Of a DNA stretch of 64,000 nt, positions 44,157-53,310 are shown piece by piece (position 1 is the first letter of the stretch; every line of letters begins with the position of its first letter). Location of the stretch: NCBI GenBank assembly GCA_002710685.1, contig PALD01000031.1, positions 58,168 to 122,167 on the forward strand. Reading direction: 5' to 3'. The notes below the pieces were generated by a model. The model did no database searches, was not told the DNA's origin, and saw only the letters and a list, made by a program, of their open reading frames with translations. A program made the position numbers and the translations under genes. This stretch comes from Cytophagaceae bacterium. GTDB taxonomy: Bacteria > Bacteroidota > Bacteroidia > Flavobacteriales > Flavobacteriaceae.

Positions 44157-44825
44157 CTAGAATCTTTCTTTAAATAAAAATTTGCCAAAATCAAGCAGGC
44201 TCTCCAGTGGCGTGCTGTCAAAAACATCAAAGATCACGTTGACTGATTTCTCTATGGCCACATCTGTTCTTTCAAATTTTGGGCTGTTGTCATCCATCCA
44301 GTACTTGAGCAGGAACAACAATTGCATCCATGCACCCTCACTAAAAATGGACACGGGGTTTTTTGAGATCGCATAAGACTTTTTCTCATTTGACTCTTCA
44401 ATCAAGCTTGAAGCGTACTCACGCACCTTTAAGCGCAGTGGGCGTAGCTGTGCGAGGTTTTTTAAACTGCTCCTGTCTTCTTTTAGGGTAAACAGCACAT
44501 AACTGCGGTTTGCCGTCAACATCTCAAAAAAAGTATAGAAAAAAGAAAGCATTTTTTCCCGGTTAGCATAATCGGGATATTGCTTGTCCTTTGACAAGAC
44601 CTTAAGTGTATGTTCAAAAAGGTTGACCCATATCTGCTCACGTATGCCTTCAAAAGAGCCAAAATACTGATAGAATTCACCCTCCTCAATCTCATTTTTC
44701 TTGCAAAAGGCATATACCGTGGCGGGGCGTTCCCCATGTTCAAGCACGTGGTCCATGTACTTGTTGATGATAAGGTCTTGTGTAACTTTTACCTTTGCCG
44801 TAGAAGCTGTTCTTGTCTTTGCCAT
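44157..44825 (-). CDS. TetR-family regulator
   Basis: 222 residues. An N-terminal helix-turn-helix (about residues 15-65) includes ATVYAFCKKNEIEEGEFYQYFGSFEGIREQIW, the TetR pattern of a helix followed by (F/Y)xYFxSxEGI. The C-terminal helical domain is ligand-type and contains YVLFTLKEDR. It is directly coupled to the AarF-like gene, a pairing that suggests a shared function and perhaps autoregulation. Ligand and target are not evident. Confidence 0.82.
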   Translation of the reverse strand: MAKTRTASTAKVKVTQDLIINKYMDHVLEHGERPATVYAFCKKNEIEEGEFYQYFGSFEGIREQIWVNLFEHTLKVLSKDKQYPDYANREKMLSFFYTFFEMLTANRSYVLFTLKEDRSSLKNLAQLRPLRLKVREYASSLIEESNEKKSYAISKNPVSIFSEGAWMQLLFLLKYWMDDNSPKFERTDVAIEKSVNVIFDVFDSTPLESLLDFGKFLFKERF

Positions 44826-44965
44826 AATCGTTTGCGCTTTGAGTAAAGTTACTTTCGTTTAACGATATCAAGAAATTATTAGACAAAATTTTGAGTTAAA
44901 GTTCTTTCAGATTTATTGAAAAATCATGCCAGTTTGTCACAAGCATTTACGTGGTATTTTTTTTG

Positions 44966-44982
44966 TTTGGCTTAAAGCCAAA
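44966..44982. repeat. Dispersed palindrome upstream of htpG
   Basis: TTTGGCTT-A-AAGCCAAA, perfect 8-base arms, in the leader region about 57 bases before the htpG start. Confidence 0.8.
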
Positions 44983-45038
44983 GAAATATAAATGTATAAC
45001 CTGGCCCATCGTGGCCAAATAAATTGAACATATAAACC

Positions 45039-46925
45039 ATGTCTACAGGAAAGATCAATGTTTCGGTTGAAAATATTTTTCCGCTGATAAAGAAGTTTCT
45101 TTACAGCGATCATGAAATCTTCTTGAGGGAGCTCATCTCAAATGCAACTGATGCCACCCTTAAGCTCAAGCACCTGACCAATATAGGTGAGGCGGCCGTA
45201 GAATACGGCAATCCCGTGATCGAGGTCAAGATAAACAAGGACGACAAGACGCTACATGTCATTGACCAGGGTATAGGTATGACCGCTGAAGAGGTTGAGA
45301 AATATATCAACGAGGTGGCCTTTTCAGGTGCTGAGGAGTTTCTTGACAAGTACAAGGATTCTGCCAAGGATAGCGGGATCATAGGCCATTTTGGTCTGGG
45401 CTTTTACTCAGCTTTTATGGTGGCCAGCAAGGTCGAGATCATCACAAAATCATATAAGGATGCCCCAGCGGCACACTGGATATGCGATGGATCGCCAGAG
45501 TTTGAACTTAGTGAAGCAGACAAGACCGAAAGAGGTACCGAGATCATACTCCACATCAGTGACGATGAACAAGAATTTCTTGAGGAGGGCCGCATACGCG
45601 AACTGCTTGTCAAGTACAACAAGTTTATGCCGGTGCCCATCAAATTTGGCACTAAAGAAGAGGAAATCCCATTGCCAGAGGATGCCGCAGAAGATGCAAA
45701 ACCAGAGACCAGGACCGTTGACAACATAATCAACAATCCTAATCCCGCCTGGACAAAGCAGCCTGCTGACCTTGAAGATGAGGATTACAACACATTTTAC
45801 CGTGAGCTGTACCCCATGCAGTTTGAAGAACCGTTGTTCCACATTCACCTCAACGTCGATTACCCCTTCAACCTGACCGGGATTTTATATTTCCCCAAGT
45901 TGACCAACGACCTTTCTATTCAAAAAGATAAGATACAACTGTATCAAAACCAGGTTTTTGTAACAGATAACGTTGAGGGCATCGTACCAGAATTTCTTAC
46001 CATGCTGCGCGGTGTGATCGACTCCCCAGATATCCCGCTCAACGTAAGCAGGAGCTACCTGCAAGCTGATGGTGCCGTTAAAAAGATAAGCAGCTACATC
46101 ACCCGCAAGGTTGCTGATAAGCTTAAGTCACTTTTTAATGAAGACCGTGCCGATTTTGAGAAAAAATGGAACGACATCAAGATGGTGATCGAGTATGGCA
46201 TGTTGACAGAAGATAAATTCTTTGAAAAGGCTGATAAATTTGCACTTTACCCCACGACTGATGGAAAATTCTTCACCTATGAAGAACTCGTGGAAAAGAT
46301 AAAGGAAAACCAGACCGATAAGGATAACAAGCTTATCATTTTATATGCCTCTAATCCCGAAGCCCAACATCAATATATAGAAGCAGCCAAATCAAAAGGC
46401 TACGAAGTATTGCTGCTGGATTCGCCCATCGTGTCCCACCTGCTCCAAAAGCTGGAAACCAGCAAAGACAACATCAGCTTTGTGCGTGTTGATGCAGATA
46501 ACGTGGACAGTCTCATCAAGAAAGATGAAGAGCAGATCTCAAAACTCTCAGACGAGGAAAAAGAAACGCTCAAGAAAACCCTTGAAGAAACCATAAGCGA
46601 CAGCAACTATACCGTGAAGCTTGAAGCCATGGACAGTAGCGCCGCACCGTTCATGATCACCCAGCCCGAGTTCATGCGCCGCATGAAGGAGATGCAGCAA
46701 ACCGGCGGTGGCGGCATGTTTGGCATGGGCAATATGCCAGATATGTACAACATCGTGGTCAATGTGAATCATGAGCTCGTCAATGAAATCCTCAATACAA
46801 AGACAAAGAAAAAGCAAGAAAGGTTGATCAATCAATCCCTGGACCTTGCAAAATTGTCACAAGGCCTCCTGCGTGGAGAGGCATTGACAAACTTTGTCAA
46901 ACGCTCATATGAAATGATCAAATAA
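45039..46925 (+). CDS. htpG: HtpG, Hsp90 family chaperone
   Basis: 628 residues, normal for bacterial HtpG. The N-terminal GHKL ATPase starts STGKINVSVENIFPLIKKFLYSDHEIFLRELISNATDA, with DQGIGMTAEEV, IIGHFGLGFYSAF (ATP lid) and RGTEIILH. The middle domain has YFPKLTNDLSIQKDKIQLYQNQVFVTDN and the catalytic-loop region LNVSRSYLQ. The C-terminal dimerisation domain has the AAPFMITQPEFMRRM loop and a Gly/Met-rich GGGGMFGMGNMPDMYN segment. It is a single gene. A dispersed palindrome follows the stop directly, then a strong terminator. Confidence 0.97.
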   Translation: MSTGKINVSVENIFPLIKKFLYSDHEIFLRELISNATDATLKLKHLTNIGEAAVEYGNPVIEVKINKDDKTLHVIDQGIGMTAEEVEKYINEVAFSGAEEFLDKYKDSAKDSGIIGHFGLGFYSAFMVASKVEIITKSYKDAPAAHWICDGSPEFELSEADKTERGTEIILHISDDEQEFLEEGRIRELLVKYNKFMPVPIKFGTKEEEIPLPEDAAEDAKPETRTVDNIINNPNPAWTKQPADLEDEDYNTFYRELYPMQFEEPLFHIHLNVDYPFNLTGILYFPKLTNDLSIQKDKIQLYQNQVFVTDNVEGIVPEFLTMLRGVIDSPDIPLNVSRSYLQADGAVKKISSYITRKVADKLKSLFNEDRADFEKKWNDIKMVIEYGMLTEDKFFEKADKFALYPTTDGKFFTYEELVEKIKENQTDKDNKLIILYASNPEAQHQYIEAAKSKGYEVLLLDSPIVSHLLQKLETSKDNISFVRVDADNVDSLIKKDEEQISKLSDEEKETLKKTLEETISDSNYTVKLEAMDSSAAPFMITQPEFMRRMKEMQQTGGGGMFGMGNMPDMYNIVVNVNHELVNEILNTKTKKKQERLINQSLDLAKLSQGLLRGEALTNFVKRSYEMIK

Positions 46926-46948
46926 TTTTTTGGCTTAAAGCCAAAAAA
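46926..46948. repeat. Dispersed palindrome directly after the htpG stop
   Basis: Arms TTTTTTGGCTT/AAGCCAAAAAA with a one-base centre, 11-base perfect arms starting on the base after the stop codon. Confidence 0.85.
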
Positions 46949-46950
46949 CA

Positions 46951-46980
46951 AAAGGACCGTCTCACCGCGGTCCTTTTTTT
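46951..46980 (+). terminator. Intrinsic terminator of htpG
   Basis: 9-bp stem AAAGGACCG/CGGTCCTTT around TCTCACCG-type loop bases, followed by a T run. Confidence 0.9.
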
Positions 46981-47065
46981 ATTGCCATAAACGTCAAAAG
47001 TTTGTTAGCAGCCTAGGTCATGGATGCATGATTGGGTACTTTTAAGCAACACCTAAAAATGAACC

Positions 47066-48067
47066 ATGTCCCCACACAAAACAAGAATCGTTAGATTTCA
47101 TGAAACCGGCCCAGCCGATGTGCTACAACTTGAAGAAATTGACATGCCCGTGCCCCAGCGGGGCGAAGTGCGCATACAGGTAAAGGCCATAGGCCTCAAC
47201 CGTTCTGAAGTTTCCTTTAGAAATGGCAACTATCTTGAGCGGGCCCAGCTTCCCTCAACCATAGGTTATGAATGCAGCGGGACCATAGATGCCCTGGGCG
47301 AAGATGTAGAGGGTTTTAAACTGGGCGACAGGGTAAGTACCATCCCGGCCTTTAGCATGACAAATTATGGTGTTTATGGCGAGACCGCCATCGTGCCGGT
47401 GCATGCGGTAAGCCATTATCCTGAAAGCCTATCTTATGAAGAGGCCACAAGTATATGGATGCAATATTTGACTGCTTATGGTGCGCTGGTGGGCCATGGC
47501 AAGATAGACAAGACATCAACGGTGATCATCACGGCAGCAAGCAGCAGCGTGGGGCATGCCGCCATTGAGATTATCAGAGCCATGGGGGCAACATCAATTG
47601 CAACCACAAGAACGCAAGAAAAAAAACAGCATTTGCTTGATGCGGGGGCAGACCACGTTATTGTTACTGATGATGAAAACCTACAGGATCGTGTAAAGGA
47701 TATCACAGATGGTAAAGGGGCAACCCTGGCCTTTGACCCTGTTGCCGGGTCAATAATCAAGGATTTAGCTGGCTCGCTGGCAAAAGGTGGAACACTCATC
47801 ATCTATGGTAAACTTGCTCCTGAAACAACACCTTTTCCATTGTTTAATTTATTGAAAAATGGGCTCACATTCAGGGGGTATACACTATTTGAGTTTACCT
47901 CAGACCCCCACAAATTAAAAGAAGCCAGAGACTGGATCTACAGTGCCCTGGCCAATGGAAAACTCAAGCCCACGGTAGACAGGACCTTTACCCTTGATGA
48001 AATCGTCCAGGCCCATGAATATATGGAAAGCAACCAGCAAAAGGGTAAAATTGTTGTCACCGTTTAA
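47066..48067 (+). CDS. Zinc-independent quinone oxidoreductase-like MDR enzyme
   Basis: 333 residues. The N-terminal GroES-like domain has IGLNRSEVSFRNGNY and IGYECSGTIDALGEDVEGFKLGDRVS. The nucleotide fold has the ITAASSSVGHAAIEIIRAMGA motif in place of the usual AGSGGVG, and a basic TTRTQEKK that suggests NADPH. No Cys/His set for catalytic or structural zinc is visible, which places it with quinone or enoyl reductases rather than alcohol dehydrogenases. The substrate is not known. It is a single gene. Confidence 0.88.
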   Translation: MSPHKTRIVRFHETGPADVLQLEEIDMPVPQRGEVRIQVKAIGLNRSEVSFRNGNYLERAQLPSTIGYECSGTIDALGEDVEGFKLGDRVSTIPAFSMTNYGVYGETAIVPVHAVSHYPESLSYEEATSIWMQYLTAYGALVGHGKIDKTSTVIITAASSSVGHAAIEIIRAMGATSIATTRTQEKKQHLLDAGADHVIVTDDENLQDRVKDITDGKGATLAFDPVAGSIIKDLAGSLAKGGTLIIYGKLAPETTPFPLFNLLKNGLTFRGYTLFEFTSDPHKLKEARDWIYSALANGKLKPTVDRTFTLDEIVQAHEYMESNQQKGKIVVTV

Positions 48068-48145
48068 AAAGTATCCTGGATGAATTTTGATCAATATTTG
48101 AAAGCCTGGTAGATTATCACGACAAAACTTAAAAATATCTTTTTT

Positions 48146-48958
48146 ATGAAATACCTTTTTACCATTGTTCTATCCCTTTTGTTGATTTCATGCAATGATG
48201 CTGCAAAACAAGAAAAAACCATGCCTGTTGAACCTAACGGTGGTATGGGAGATGGAGCCCCATCCATAGGTCATGCCCTGGTACAAGCCATTGAAAAAGC
48301 ACATCATAAAAAAGAATTCATGGAACACAAAGCAGTTTCATTTGACCTGGAAGTAAAATTTGGCGGTAAAGAAAGAATCGCGGGAAACCTTACCATGTTG
48401 ACCAATAGCGGCAAGGTTAGAATTGAAAAATCAAACGGAGAAAGTTTGATCTTTGACGGTTCCAGTACATATATCACCCCAGAAGATGCTGATGCCAGTG
48501 GTGCCCGCTTTGATACATTTACCTGGGCATATTTCTTTTCTTTTCCATATAAATTGAGCGACCCGGGTACCCTGGTCACCCCCATGCAAAATGACAGCCT
48601 CATGGGAAAAAGCTATACGACATTCAAACTAGAGTTTGACCAGGACACGGGTGATTCTCCCAAGGATTGGTATGTGGGATACCTCAACAAGAACAACCAG
48701 GTACGTGCTGCCGCATACATCGTCACCTTCAACAAGAGCCTGGACAAGGCAGAAGCCTCACCACATGCCATTATGTATTCAGGATATAAAGAGATAGACG
48801 GCATCCCCATCGCCCATCACTGGGAGTTCTATAACTGGAACAAAGAGCAGGGAATTACCGGAGCCCCCATAGGCATGGCATCCATAAACAACCTAAAATT
48901 CCTATCTCCTGACGACGGTTTTTTCTCAAGGCCCGAAAAAGCTAAGGTCACAGATTAA
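48146..48958 (+). CDS. DUF6503-like lipoprotein
   Basis: 270 residues. Lipobox ISC near residue 16. The beta-rich domain has a FDLEVKFGGKERIAGNLTMLTNSGKVRIEKSNG pattern with a DGSSTYITPEDAD turn and WYVGYLNKNNQVRAAAYIVTFNKSLD, like the LolA/LolB-type half-barrels grouped as DUF6503. Such proteins may bind a lipid or acyl chain. It overlaps the 3' end of the anti-sigma gene by 11 bases in convergent orientation. It is a single gene. Confidence 0.72.
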   Translation: MKYLFTIVLSLLLISCNDAAKQEKTMPVEPNGGMGDGAPSIGHALVQAIEKAHHKKEFMEHKAVSFDLEVKFGGKERIAGNLTMLTNSGKVRIEKSNGESLIFDGSSTYITPEDADASGARFDTFTWAYFFSFPYKLSDPGTLVTPMQNDSLMGKSYTTFKLEFDQDTGDSPKDWYVGYLNKNNQVRAAAYIVTFNKSLDKAEASPHAIMYSGYKEIDGIPIAHHWEFYNWNKEQGITGAPIGMASINNLKFLSPDDGFFSRPEKAKVTD

Positions 48959-49373
48959 ATTTCTTGTCAAAAAACCTTTTGATAAAGTACATTTCAACAC
49001 TGGCAAGTACGGTAAGAAAAATCATCACCATTGCAGCCCCATAGGGCACTTTGGGTATTTGTGGCAGTTGAAACCCATCAAGTTTATGAGAGATAGCGCT
49101 CATCCAGTCAGAATTTACATGTATGTCGTCAAAACCAGCATTGTAGTATAAAATCACGCCCAAGGCGGCTATAAATATGCCAAAAACCGCTACCCATCCC
49201 CTTGTGGTGATCAAGGGCTTGTATTGAAAAAAGGTAGCATCTACCTTGCGCTGCTCCATGCTTTCTATCTTGGCCAGTATCTTGACACTGAAGTCCAGGG
49301 ATGGATCTTCAGGCTCCAATTGAGCAAGATACTTATGGCTCAACCTTTCTATTTCCTTATCATTTTTATTCAT
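48948..49373 (-). CDS. Candidate anti-sigma factor membrane protein
   Basis: 141 residues. The N-terminal ~60 residues are soluble and helical (KYLAQLEPEDPSLDFSVKILAKIE), then come two membrane helices (about 58-78 and 109-127). It overlaps the ECF sigma gene by four bases (ATGA), the usual arrangement of a sigma factor and its membrane-bound inhibitor. No zinc-binding HxxxCxxC motif is present, so the assignment rests on position and topology. Confidence 0.6.
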   Translation of the reverse strand: MNKNDKEIERLSHKYLAQLEPEDPSLDFSVKILAKIESMEQRKVDATFFQYKPLITTRGWVAVFGIFIAALGVILYYNAGFDDIHVNSDWMSAISHKLDGFQLPQIPKVPYGAAMVMIFLTVLASVEMYFIKRFFDKKFNL

Positions 49374-49945
49374 GATACTTCTTTTTTTTCATGAAACAAT
49401 TCTGCGTTAAGCAAATTAAACAAACGTTTTCTCCCCCTATATAGCTTGACCTTTACATTACTTTCACCAAGACCGGTGATTGCAGCAACCTCGCTCACGC
49501 TCTTCTCCTCAAAATAATAAACCGTTATTAAAAATGCCTCATCTTCGGGCAGTTTATCCAAACATTTTTTTAAATGCATTGACCTTTCTTTTTTGTGCAA
49601 AAGGTCCAATGCATGTTCAGTATGCGATAATTGATGGTCTTTGATACGCTCTATATTGTCAACGTTGATTTTTCTTTTGGCTGCAGCCAAATAATCCAGG
49701 CAACGGTTATAGGCTATCCTGTAGATCCATGTTGAAAACCTTGACTCTTGCCTAAAGGTCCTTAATTTTTGATAGGCCTTGACAAAGACATCCTGGGCAA
49801 CCTCCTCAGCTTCTTCATTATTCTTGACCATCCTGAGGCATAGCGTAAAGACATAGCGCTCATATTTATGCACCAGCACCCCATAAACCTGGGTATTGCC
49901 GGTGAGCACCTGCGCAATAATATCATTATCGTCTTGATGGTTCAT
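49370..49945 (-). CDS. ECF-family RNA polymerase sigma factor
   Basis: 191 residues. Region 2 reads YERYVFTLCLRMVKNNEEAEEVAQDVFVKAYQKL..RQESRFSTWIYRIAYNRCLDYL, the conserved -10-binding and core-binding segment. Region 4 has LPEDEAFLITVYYFEEKSVSEVAAITGLGESNVKVKLYRGRKRLF, a helix-turn-helix for -35 recognition. The membrane protein overlapping its end is the likely anti-sigma. A DUF6249 membrane gene diverges 150 bases upstream and could be a target. Confidence 0.93.
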   Translation of the reverse strand: MNHQDDNDIIAQVLTGNTQVYGVLVHKYERYVFTLCLRMVKNNEEAEEVAQDVFVKAYQKLRTFRQESRFSTWIYRIAYNRCLDYLAAAKRKINVDNIERIKDHQLSHTEHALDLLHKKERSMHLKKCLDKLPEDEAFLITVYYFEEKSVSEVAAITGLGESNVKVKLYRGRKRLFNLLNAELFHEKKEVS

Positions 49946-50095
49946 ATACGTTTAAGACAGGGTAATGAAAATTAGGTTACAAAATCAAGCAGGTTTTTTT
50001 AAAAGTAAGTATAAATCAAAAAAAAGGTGAAATGTTGTAACCACATCGTGATGCCCACCGTCATAAGGACAAATCAATTGAAAAATTAGAACATT

Positions 50096-50446
50096 ATGGA
50101 AGCAATGATTGTATTTATCTGTTTATTCTTGGTTGTCTTTGGGATTTGCTATTTGCATTTTAGCACCCGCAACAAAGAAAGGCTGGCGCTTATCGAGAAG
50201 GGTGCTGACGCCAGTATTTTTGGGCGTAGCCCTAACCGCGAAGCGCCCCCGGTATGGAAGGTCATACTACTCAACCTGGGCTTGTTGCTCATGGGCATAG
50301 GGCTGGGGATCATCATGGGTTTTAGCCTTTCACGTGGTTTCTTTCCTGGTTATGGCAATGAGCCCATCATCATTTCTTCAATATTCTTTATGGCGGGCCT
50401 ATCACTGGTGGTAGGATTTTTTCTTACAAAGAAACTAATCAAGTAA
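50096..50446 (+). CDS. DUF6249-like small membrane protein
   Basis: 116 residues with one N-terminal helix (about 4-22), a charged linker with NKERLALIEKGADASIFGRSPN, and two later helices (about 52-75 and 90-110). This pattern of a first anchor, the RLALIEKG motif and a helical pair is seen in DUF6249 proteins, which often sit next to ECF sigma genes. It is divergent from the sigma gene here. The function is unknown. Confidence 0.72.
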   Translation: MEAMIVFICLFLVVFGICYLHFSTRNKERLALIEKGADASIFGRSPNREAPPVWKVILLNLGLLLMGIGLGIIMGFSLSRGFFPGYGNEPIIISSIFFMAGLSLVVGFFLTKKLIK

Positions 50447-50473
50447 AGGGTTGGTAAATCAAGTTAGTTTAAG

Positions 50474-50503
50474 GCTCCTACCGTGATGGTAGGAGTTTTT
50501 TTT
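50474..50503 (+). terminator. Intrinsic terminator after the DUF6249 gene
   Basis: Perfect CTCCTACC/GGTAGGAG stem with GTGAT-type loop, then eight T. Confidence 0.9.
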
Positions 50504-50529
50504 GCCTATTTTTAAAGAAAACAATCCTT

Positions 50530-50889
50530 ATGGAATACCCCTGGCATTTATATTTAATGGGTGGCATTTATAGTATTGCTGGCATTATACACTTTATAAA
50601 ACCCAAAGCCTACATGCGCATCATGCCCAGATATTTGCCGGCTCACCGGGAACTGGTTTATTTAAGTGGCTTTGCAGAAGTTTTACTGGGGGTGGGCGTT
50701 TGCCTGCCGCCCACCAAAAATCTTTCAATCTACCTTATCATATTGATGCTCGCGACATTCTTGCTGGTGCATTTTTATATGCTAAGCTCAAAAAAGGCAG
50801 GGCTCAACCTGCCCAAGTGGGTCTTGTGGGTGCGTATACTGCTCCAGTTTTTCTTGATGTACTGGGCTTATTTTTACATCAAGTTCTAA
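50530..50889 (+). CDS. DoxX-family membrane protein
   Basis: 119 residues, four predicted helices. The pattern YLMGGIYSIAGIIHFIKPKAYMRIMPRYLPAHRELVYLSGFAEVLLGVGV is the DoxX/DUF417-like signature (H-F-x-KP..MPxYLP..G..E). Members are linked to thiosulfate or other small-molecule redox in membranes; no function can be fixed here. It ends just before a hairpin shared with the convergent gene. Confidence 0.82.
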   Translation: MEYPWHLYLMGGIYSIAGIIHFIKPKAYMRIMPRYLPAHRELVYLSGFAEVLLGVGVCLPPTKNLSIYLIILMLATFLLVHFYMLSSKKAGLNLPKWVLWVRILLQFFLMYWAYFYIKF

Positions 50890-50895
50890 AAGCAA

Positions 50896-50921
50896 AAAGC
50901 TCCCACAAGGGGAGCTTTTAT
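50896..50921. terminator. Bidirectional terminator
   Basis: AAAGCTCCCCAC-like stem AAAGCTCC/GGAGCTTT around CACAAGG, with A and T runs on both sides, between the DoxX gene and the convergent exported-protein gene. Confidence 0.8.
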
Positions 50922-50941
50922 TAAATAGGTCAAGTATGGGA

Positions 50942-51529
50942 TTATATCTCAACTTTGTGGGTAAAGATTTCGTTATTTACCGCGATGGTGATAGTGTAAG
51001 TACCCCTAGGTGCGTTAGCAAAGTCAAAAGCTTCTTTAACAATAAGGTCTTTTGAATTTTTTGAGGCCACTAGCAACCCGTTTTTATCATATACCTTGAT
51101 ACTGGCATTTGTTGTCGTAGGGTTAGTAACCGATAGCATTACCGTATTTTCATTTTGCTTGTAGCTAGGTTTAAAAACCACCGTGTTGTTACCACCTGAG
51201 ATCAACTTGATTTCTTTAGGGGTTTTTACAAAAGTTGCATACGAGATGAAGTTGTCATTCTCTAGGGCCACAATGTATTCTCCCTGTGGTAACTGCTCAA
51301 GGTTAAATGTTCTCTTGTAACTTCTGGCAGGTTCCACATTTTCATTAAAAAGTGTCACGCCATTAGCATCCATAAGTCTTAACTTTGATGCACTTGCAAC
51401 ATTTTCATAAGAAACTGTTACCGTCCTGTTTTCTGAGATACTTAAATCAAAGTTCTCAGCTGCATTAGCTGTAAGGCCTATAAGTAGCGCGGTTACAGCA
51501 AGTAGGTTTTTAATTGTCTTCATAGTCAT
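50942..51529 (-). CDS. Exported beta-sandwich protein, DUF3244-like
   Basis: 195 residues. The signal peptide ends LTANA (about 23; the start may be M3). Two beta-sandwich units follow: ENRTVTVSYENVASASKLRLMDANGVTLFNENV..YKRTFNLEQLPQGEYIVALEN and SVTNPTTTNASIKVYDKNGLLVASKNS..FANAPRGTYTITIAVNNE. The ..LPxGxYxI..E pattern is that of DUF3244 or T9SS Por-type C-terminal modules, though no full sorting domain is present. It is probably periplasmic or surface exposed. It is a single gene. Confidence 0.7.
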   Translation of the reverse strand: MTMKTIKNLLAVTALLIGLTANAAENFDLSISENRTVTVSYENVASASKLRLMDANGVTLFNENVEPARSYKRTFNLEQLPQGEYIVALENDNFISYATFVKTPKEIKLISGGNNTVVFKPSYKQNENTVMLSVTNPTTTNASIKVYDKNGLLVASKNSKDLIVKEAFDFANAPRGTYTITIAVNNEIFTHKVEI

Positions 51530-51747
51530 GGGATTTAGATTTATAAATGGTTTAGCTTAAAAATCTGATTCAAAAGTATGGTGATAATACAGACAAAAAC
51601 AGTGGGGGCTATGCAGGAATATGTGTTATTTTAACTACAAACCCCCGAAAAATCTTTTAATTGCGAAAAAAATACATATCAAGGTTAATATTGCATTGGT
51701 TCTATAAAACGATTAAGTCTACTTTTACTTAATAAACTCCCCCTTTG

Positions 51748-52626
51748 ATGTCCAAACTCTTAAAACCCGCCCTAGAAAAAATAGAACCCGGCTTTGGCAG
51801 TTCATTCTTGTACAGGACCTATGATCAAGACCATGAGAACAACAGTCAGAACTTTTGGCATTATCATCCAGAACTTGAACTGGTCTATGTAAAGGGGGGC
51901 ACGGGCAAGAGGCAAATAGGCAGTCATTTATCGTATTACCGCAACGGAGACCTTATATTAATAGGTGCCAACCTCCCGCATTGTGGTTTTACAGATACAC
52001 TCTCTAATTATGAGAGTGAAACCGTGATCCAGATGCATCCAGATTTTTTAGGGGACCATTTTTTTGATGTCCCGGAGATGCGCAGTATAAAAAGCCTCTT
52101 TGAAAGAGCAAAAATGGGGATTGTCTTTCATGGGGATACAAAAAGAGACGTAGGGCACATGATAGAAAGCTTAAAGGGCAAATCAGCTTTTGAACGCTTA
52201 ATGGGGCTTATCAACGTGCTCAAACATCTTGAAGGTACCGAAAACTATACCGTACTCAACGCCCAGGGTTTTATACTTGAAACAGAACTACAGGATAACA
52301 ATAGGATAAACATCATCTTCAACTTTGTAAAAGAAGAATTCAAGAGACAGATTACCCTTGAAGAGATTGCCGCCAGGGTAAGCATGACCGTACCCGCATT
52401 TTGTCGTTATTTCAAGAAAATCACGAACAAGACCTTTACACAGTTTGTCAATGAATACCGACTGGTACATGCGGCCAAACTACTTCATGAAAAACAGATA
52501 AGTATAACGGAAGTATGCTTTGAGAGCGGTTTTAATAATTTCTCACACTTCAACAAACAATTCAAGAAATTTACCGGTAAGACACCCTCTACCTATCGTA
52601 ATGAGCTTAAATATATGGTTTCTTAA
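51748..52626 (+). CDS. AraC-family regulator with cupin sensor domain 1
   Basis: About 292 residues from ATG 51748. The N-terminal cupin (residues ~25-110) has FWHYHPELELVYVKGGTGKRQIG and GDLILIGANLPHC. The C-terminal double helix-turn-helix (about 200-290) has ITLEEIAARVSMTVPAFCRYFKKITNKTFTQFVNEYRLVHAAKLL and ITEVCFESGFNNFSHFNKQFKKFTGKTPSTYR. Such regulators sense a carbohydrate or metabolite in the cupin. It precedes a 684-base gap and another AraC gene. Confidence 0.9.
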   Translation: MSKLLKPALEKIEPGFGSSFLYRTYDQDHENNSQNFWHYHPELELVYVKGGTGKRQIGSHLSYYRNGDLILIGANLPHCGFTDTLSNYESETVIQMHPDFLGDHFFDVPEMRSIKSLFERAKMGIVFHGDTKRDVGHMIESLKGKSAFERLMGLINVLKHLEGTENYTVLNAQGFILETELQDNNRINIIFNFVKEEFKRQITLEEIAARVSMTVPAFCRYFKKITNKTFTQFVNEYRLVHAAKLLHEKQISITEVCFESGFNNFSHFNKQFKKFTGKTPSTYRNELKYMVS

Positions 52627-53310
52627 AAATCAGCTCACTTACCCTTTAATATTTATTTAACACTTTTTGCTAAGTTGATGCTTACCTTAAACGCAGTAAG
52701 TACAATTGACCTATTTTTAATTTTATTCAGCAAATTATCGATTAAAAACACTTTTAGGAGATAAACGGACTAACTTCTTTGTGAGATTTGGTGATTATGG
52801 TTGATTTCGTAATACATATCTTTCATTTTAAAATACCAAGTAAAAAAGATTTTAATTTTGCTGTTATTACTGTAAATAATACGTTTATAAAAATCAACCC
52901 ACTGAAAATTAGTTAGTATGTCTTAACTTTTTTTTTGAAAAATATAATTTAAAGATATTTTTTTAAGTCATAAAATAATAATTTTCAAAAATTCAAAATA
53001 TCTGGGCTTAATTAAAACGTTTAACCTAAATTTCAAGTAAATAAGGTAATCATATTATTGAAAATCAGCTGTTTTTATAATAAAAATAAATGATGCTCAT
53101 CAATATTTTATAGCGTAAACACCCCATTAATCGATTAAGTTCAAGTATAAACACCTGTTTTTAAATTTTAACACTTTATTTCTTACAAAATTACTTGCAC
53201 TTTATTAAGTTTTTTTCTTTAATTTGTTACATACTAGTATTTTCTAGCAAGACAAATTTTTTTAACTATGAGTTGAAAGGAACACTTTCACCGACCAACA
53301 ACTAAATTAA
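52627..53310 (+). other. 684-base AT-rich intergenic region
   Basis: Strikingly AT-rich, with many stop codons in every frame and no frame that looks coded. It holds a candidate promoter near 53195-53226. The length is unusual for this compact chromosome. Confidence 0.65.
53195..53226 (+). promoter_or_regulatory. Candidate promoter of the second AraC gene
   Basis: TTG at 53195 and TTAATTTG at 53219 with 21 bases between, near the TTG / TAnnTTTG consensus (one mismatch), about 85 bases before ATG 53311. Confidence 0.4.
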
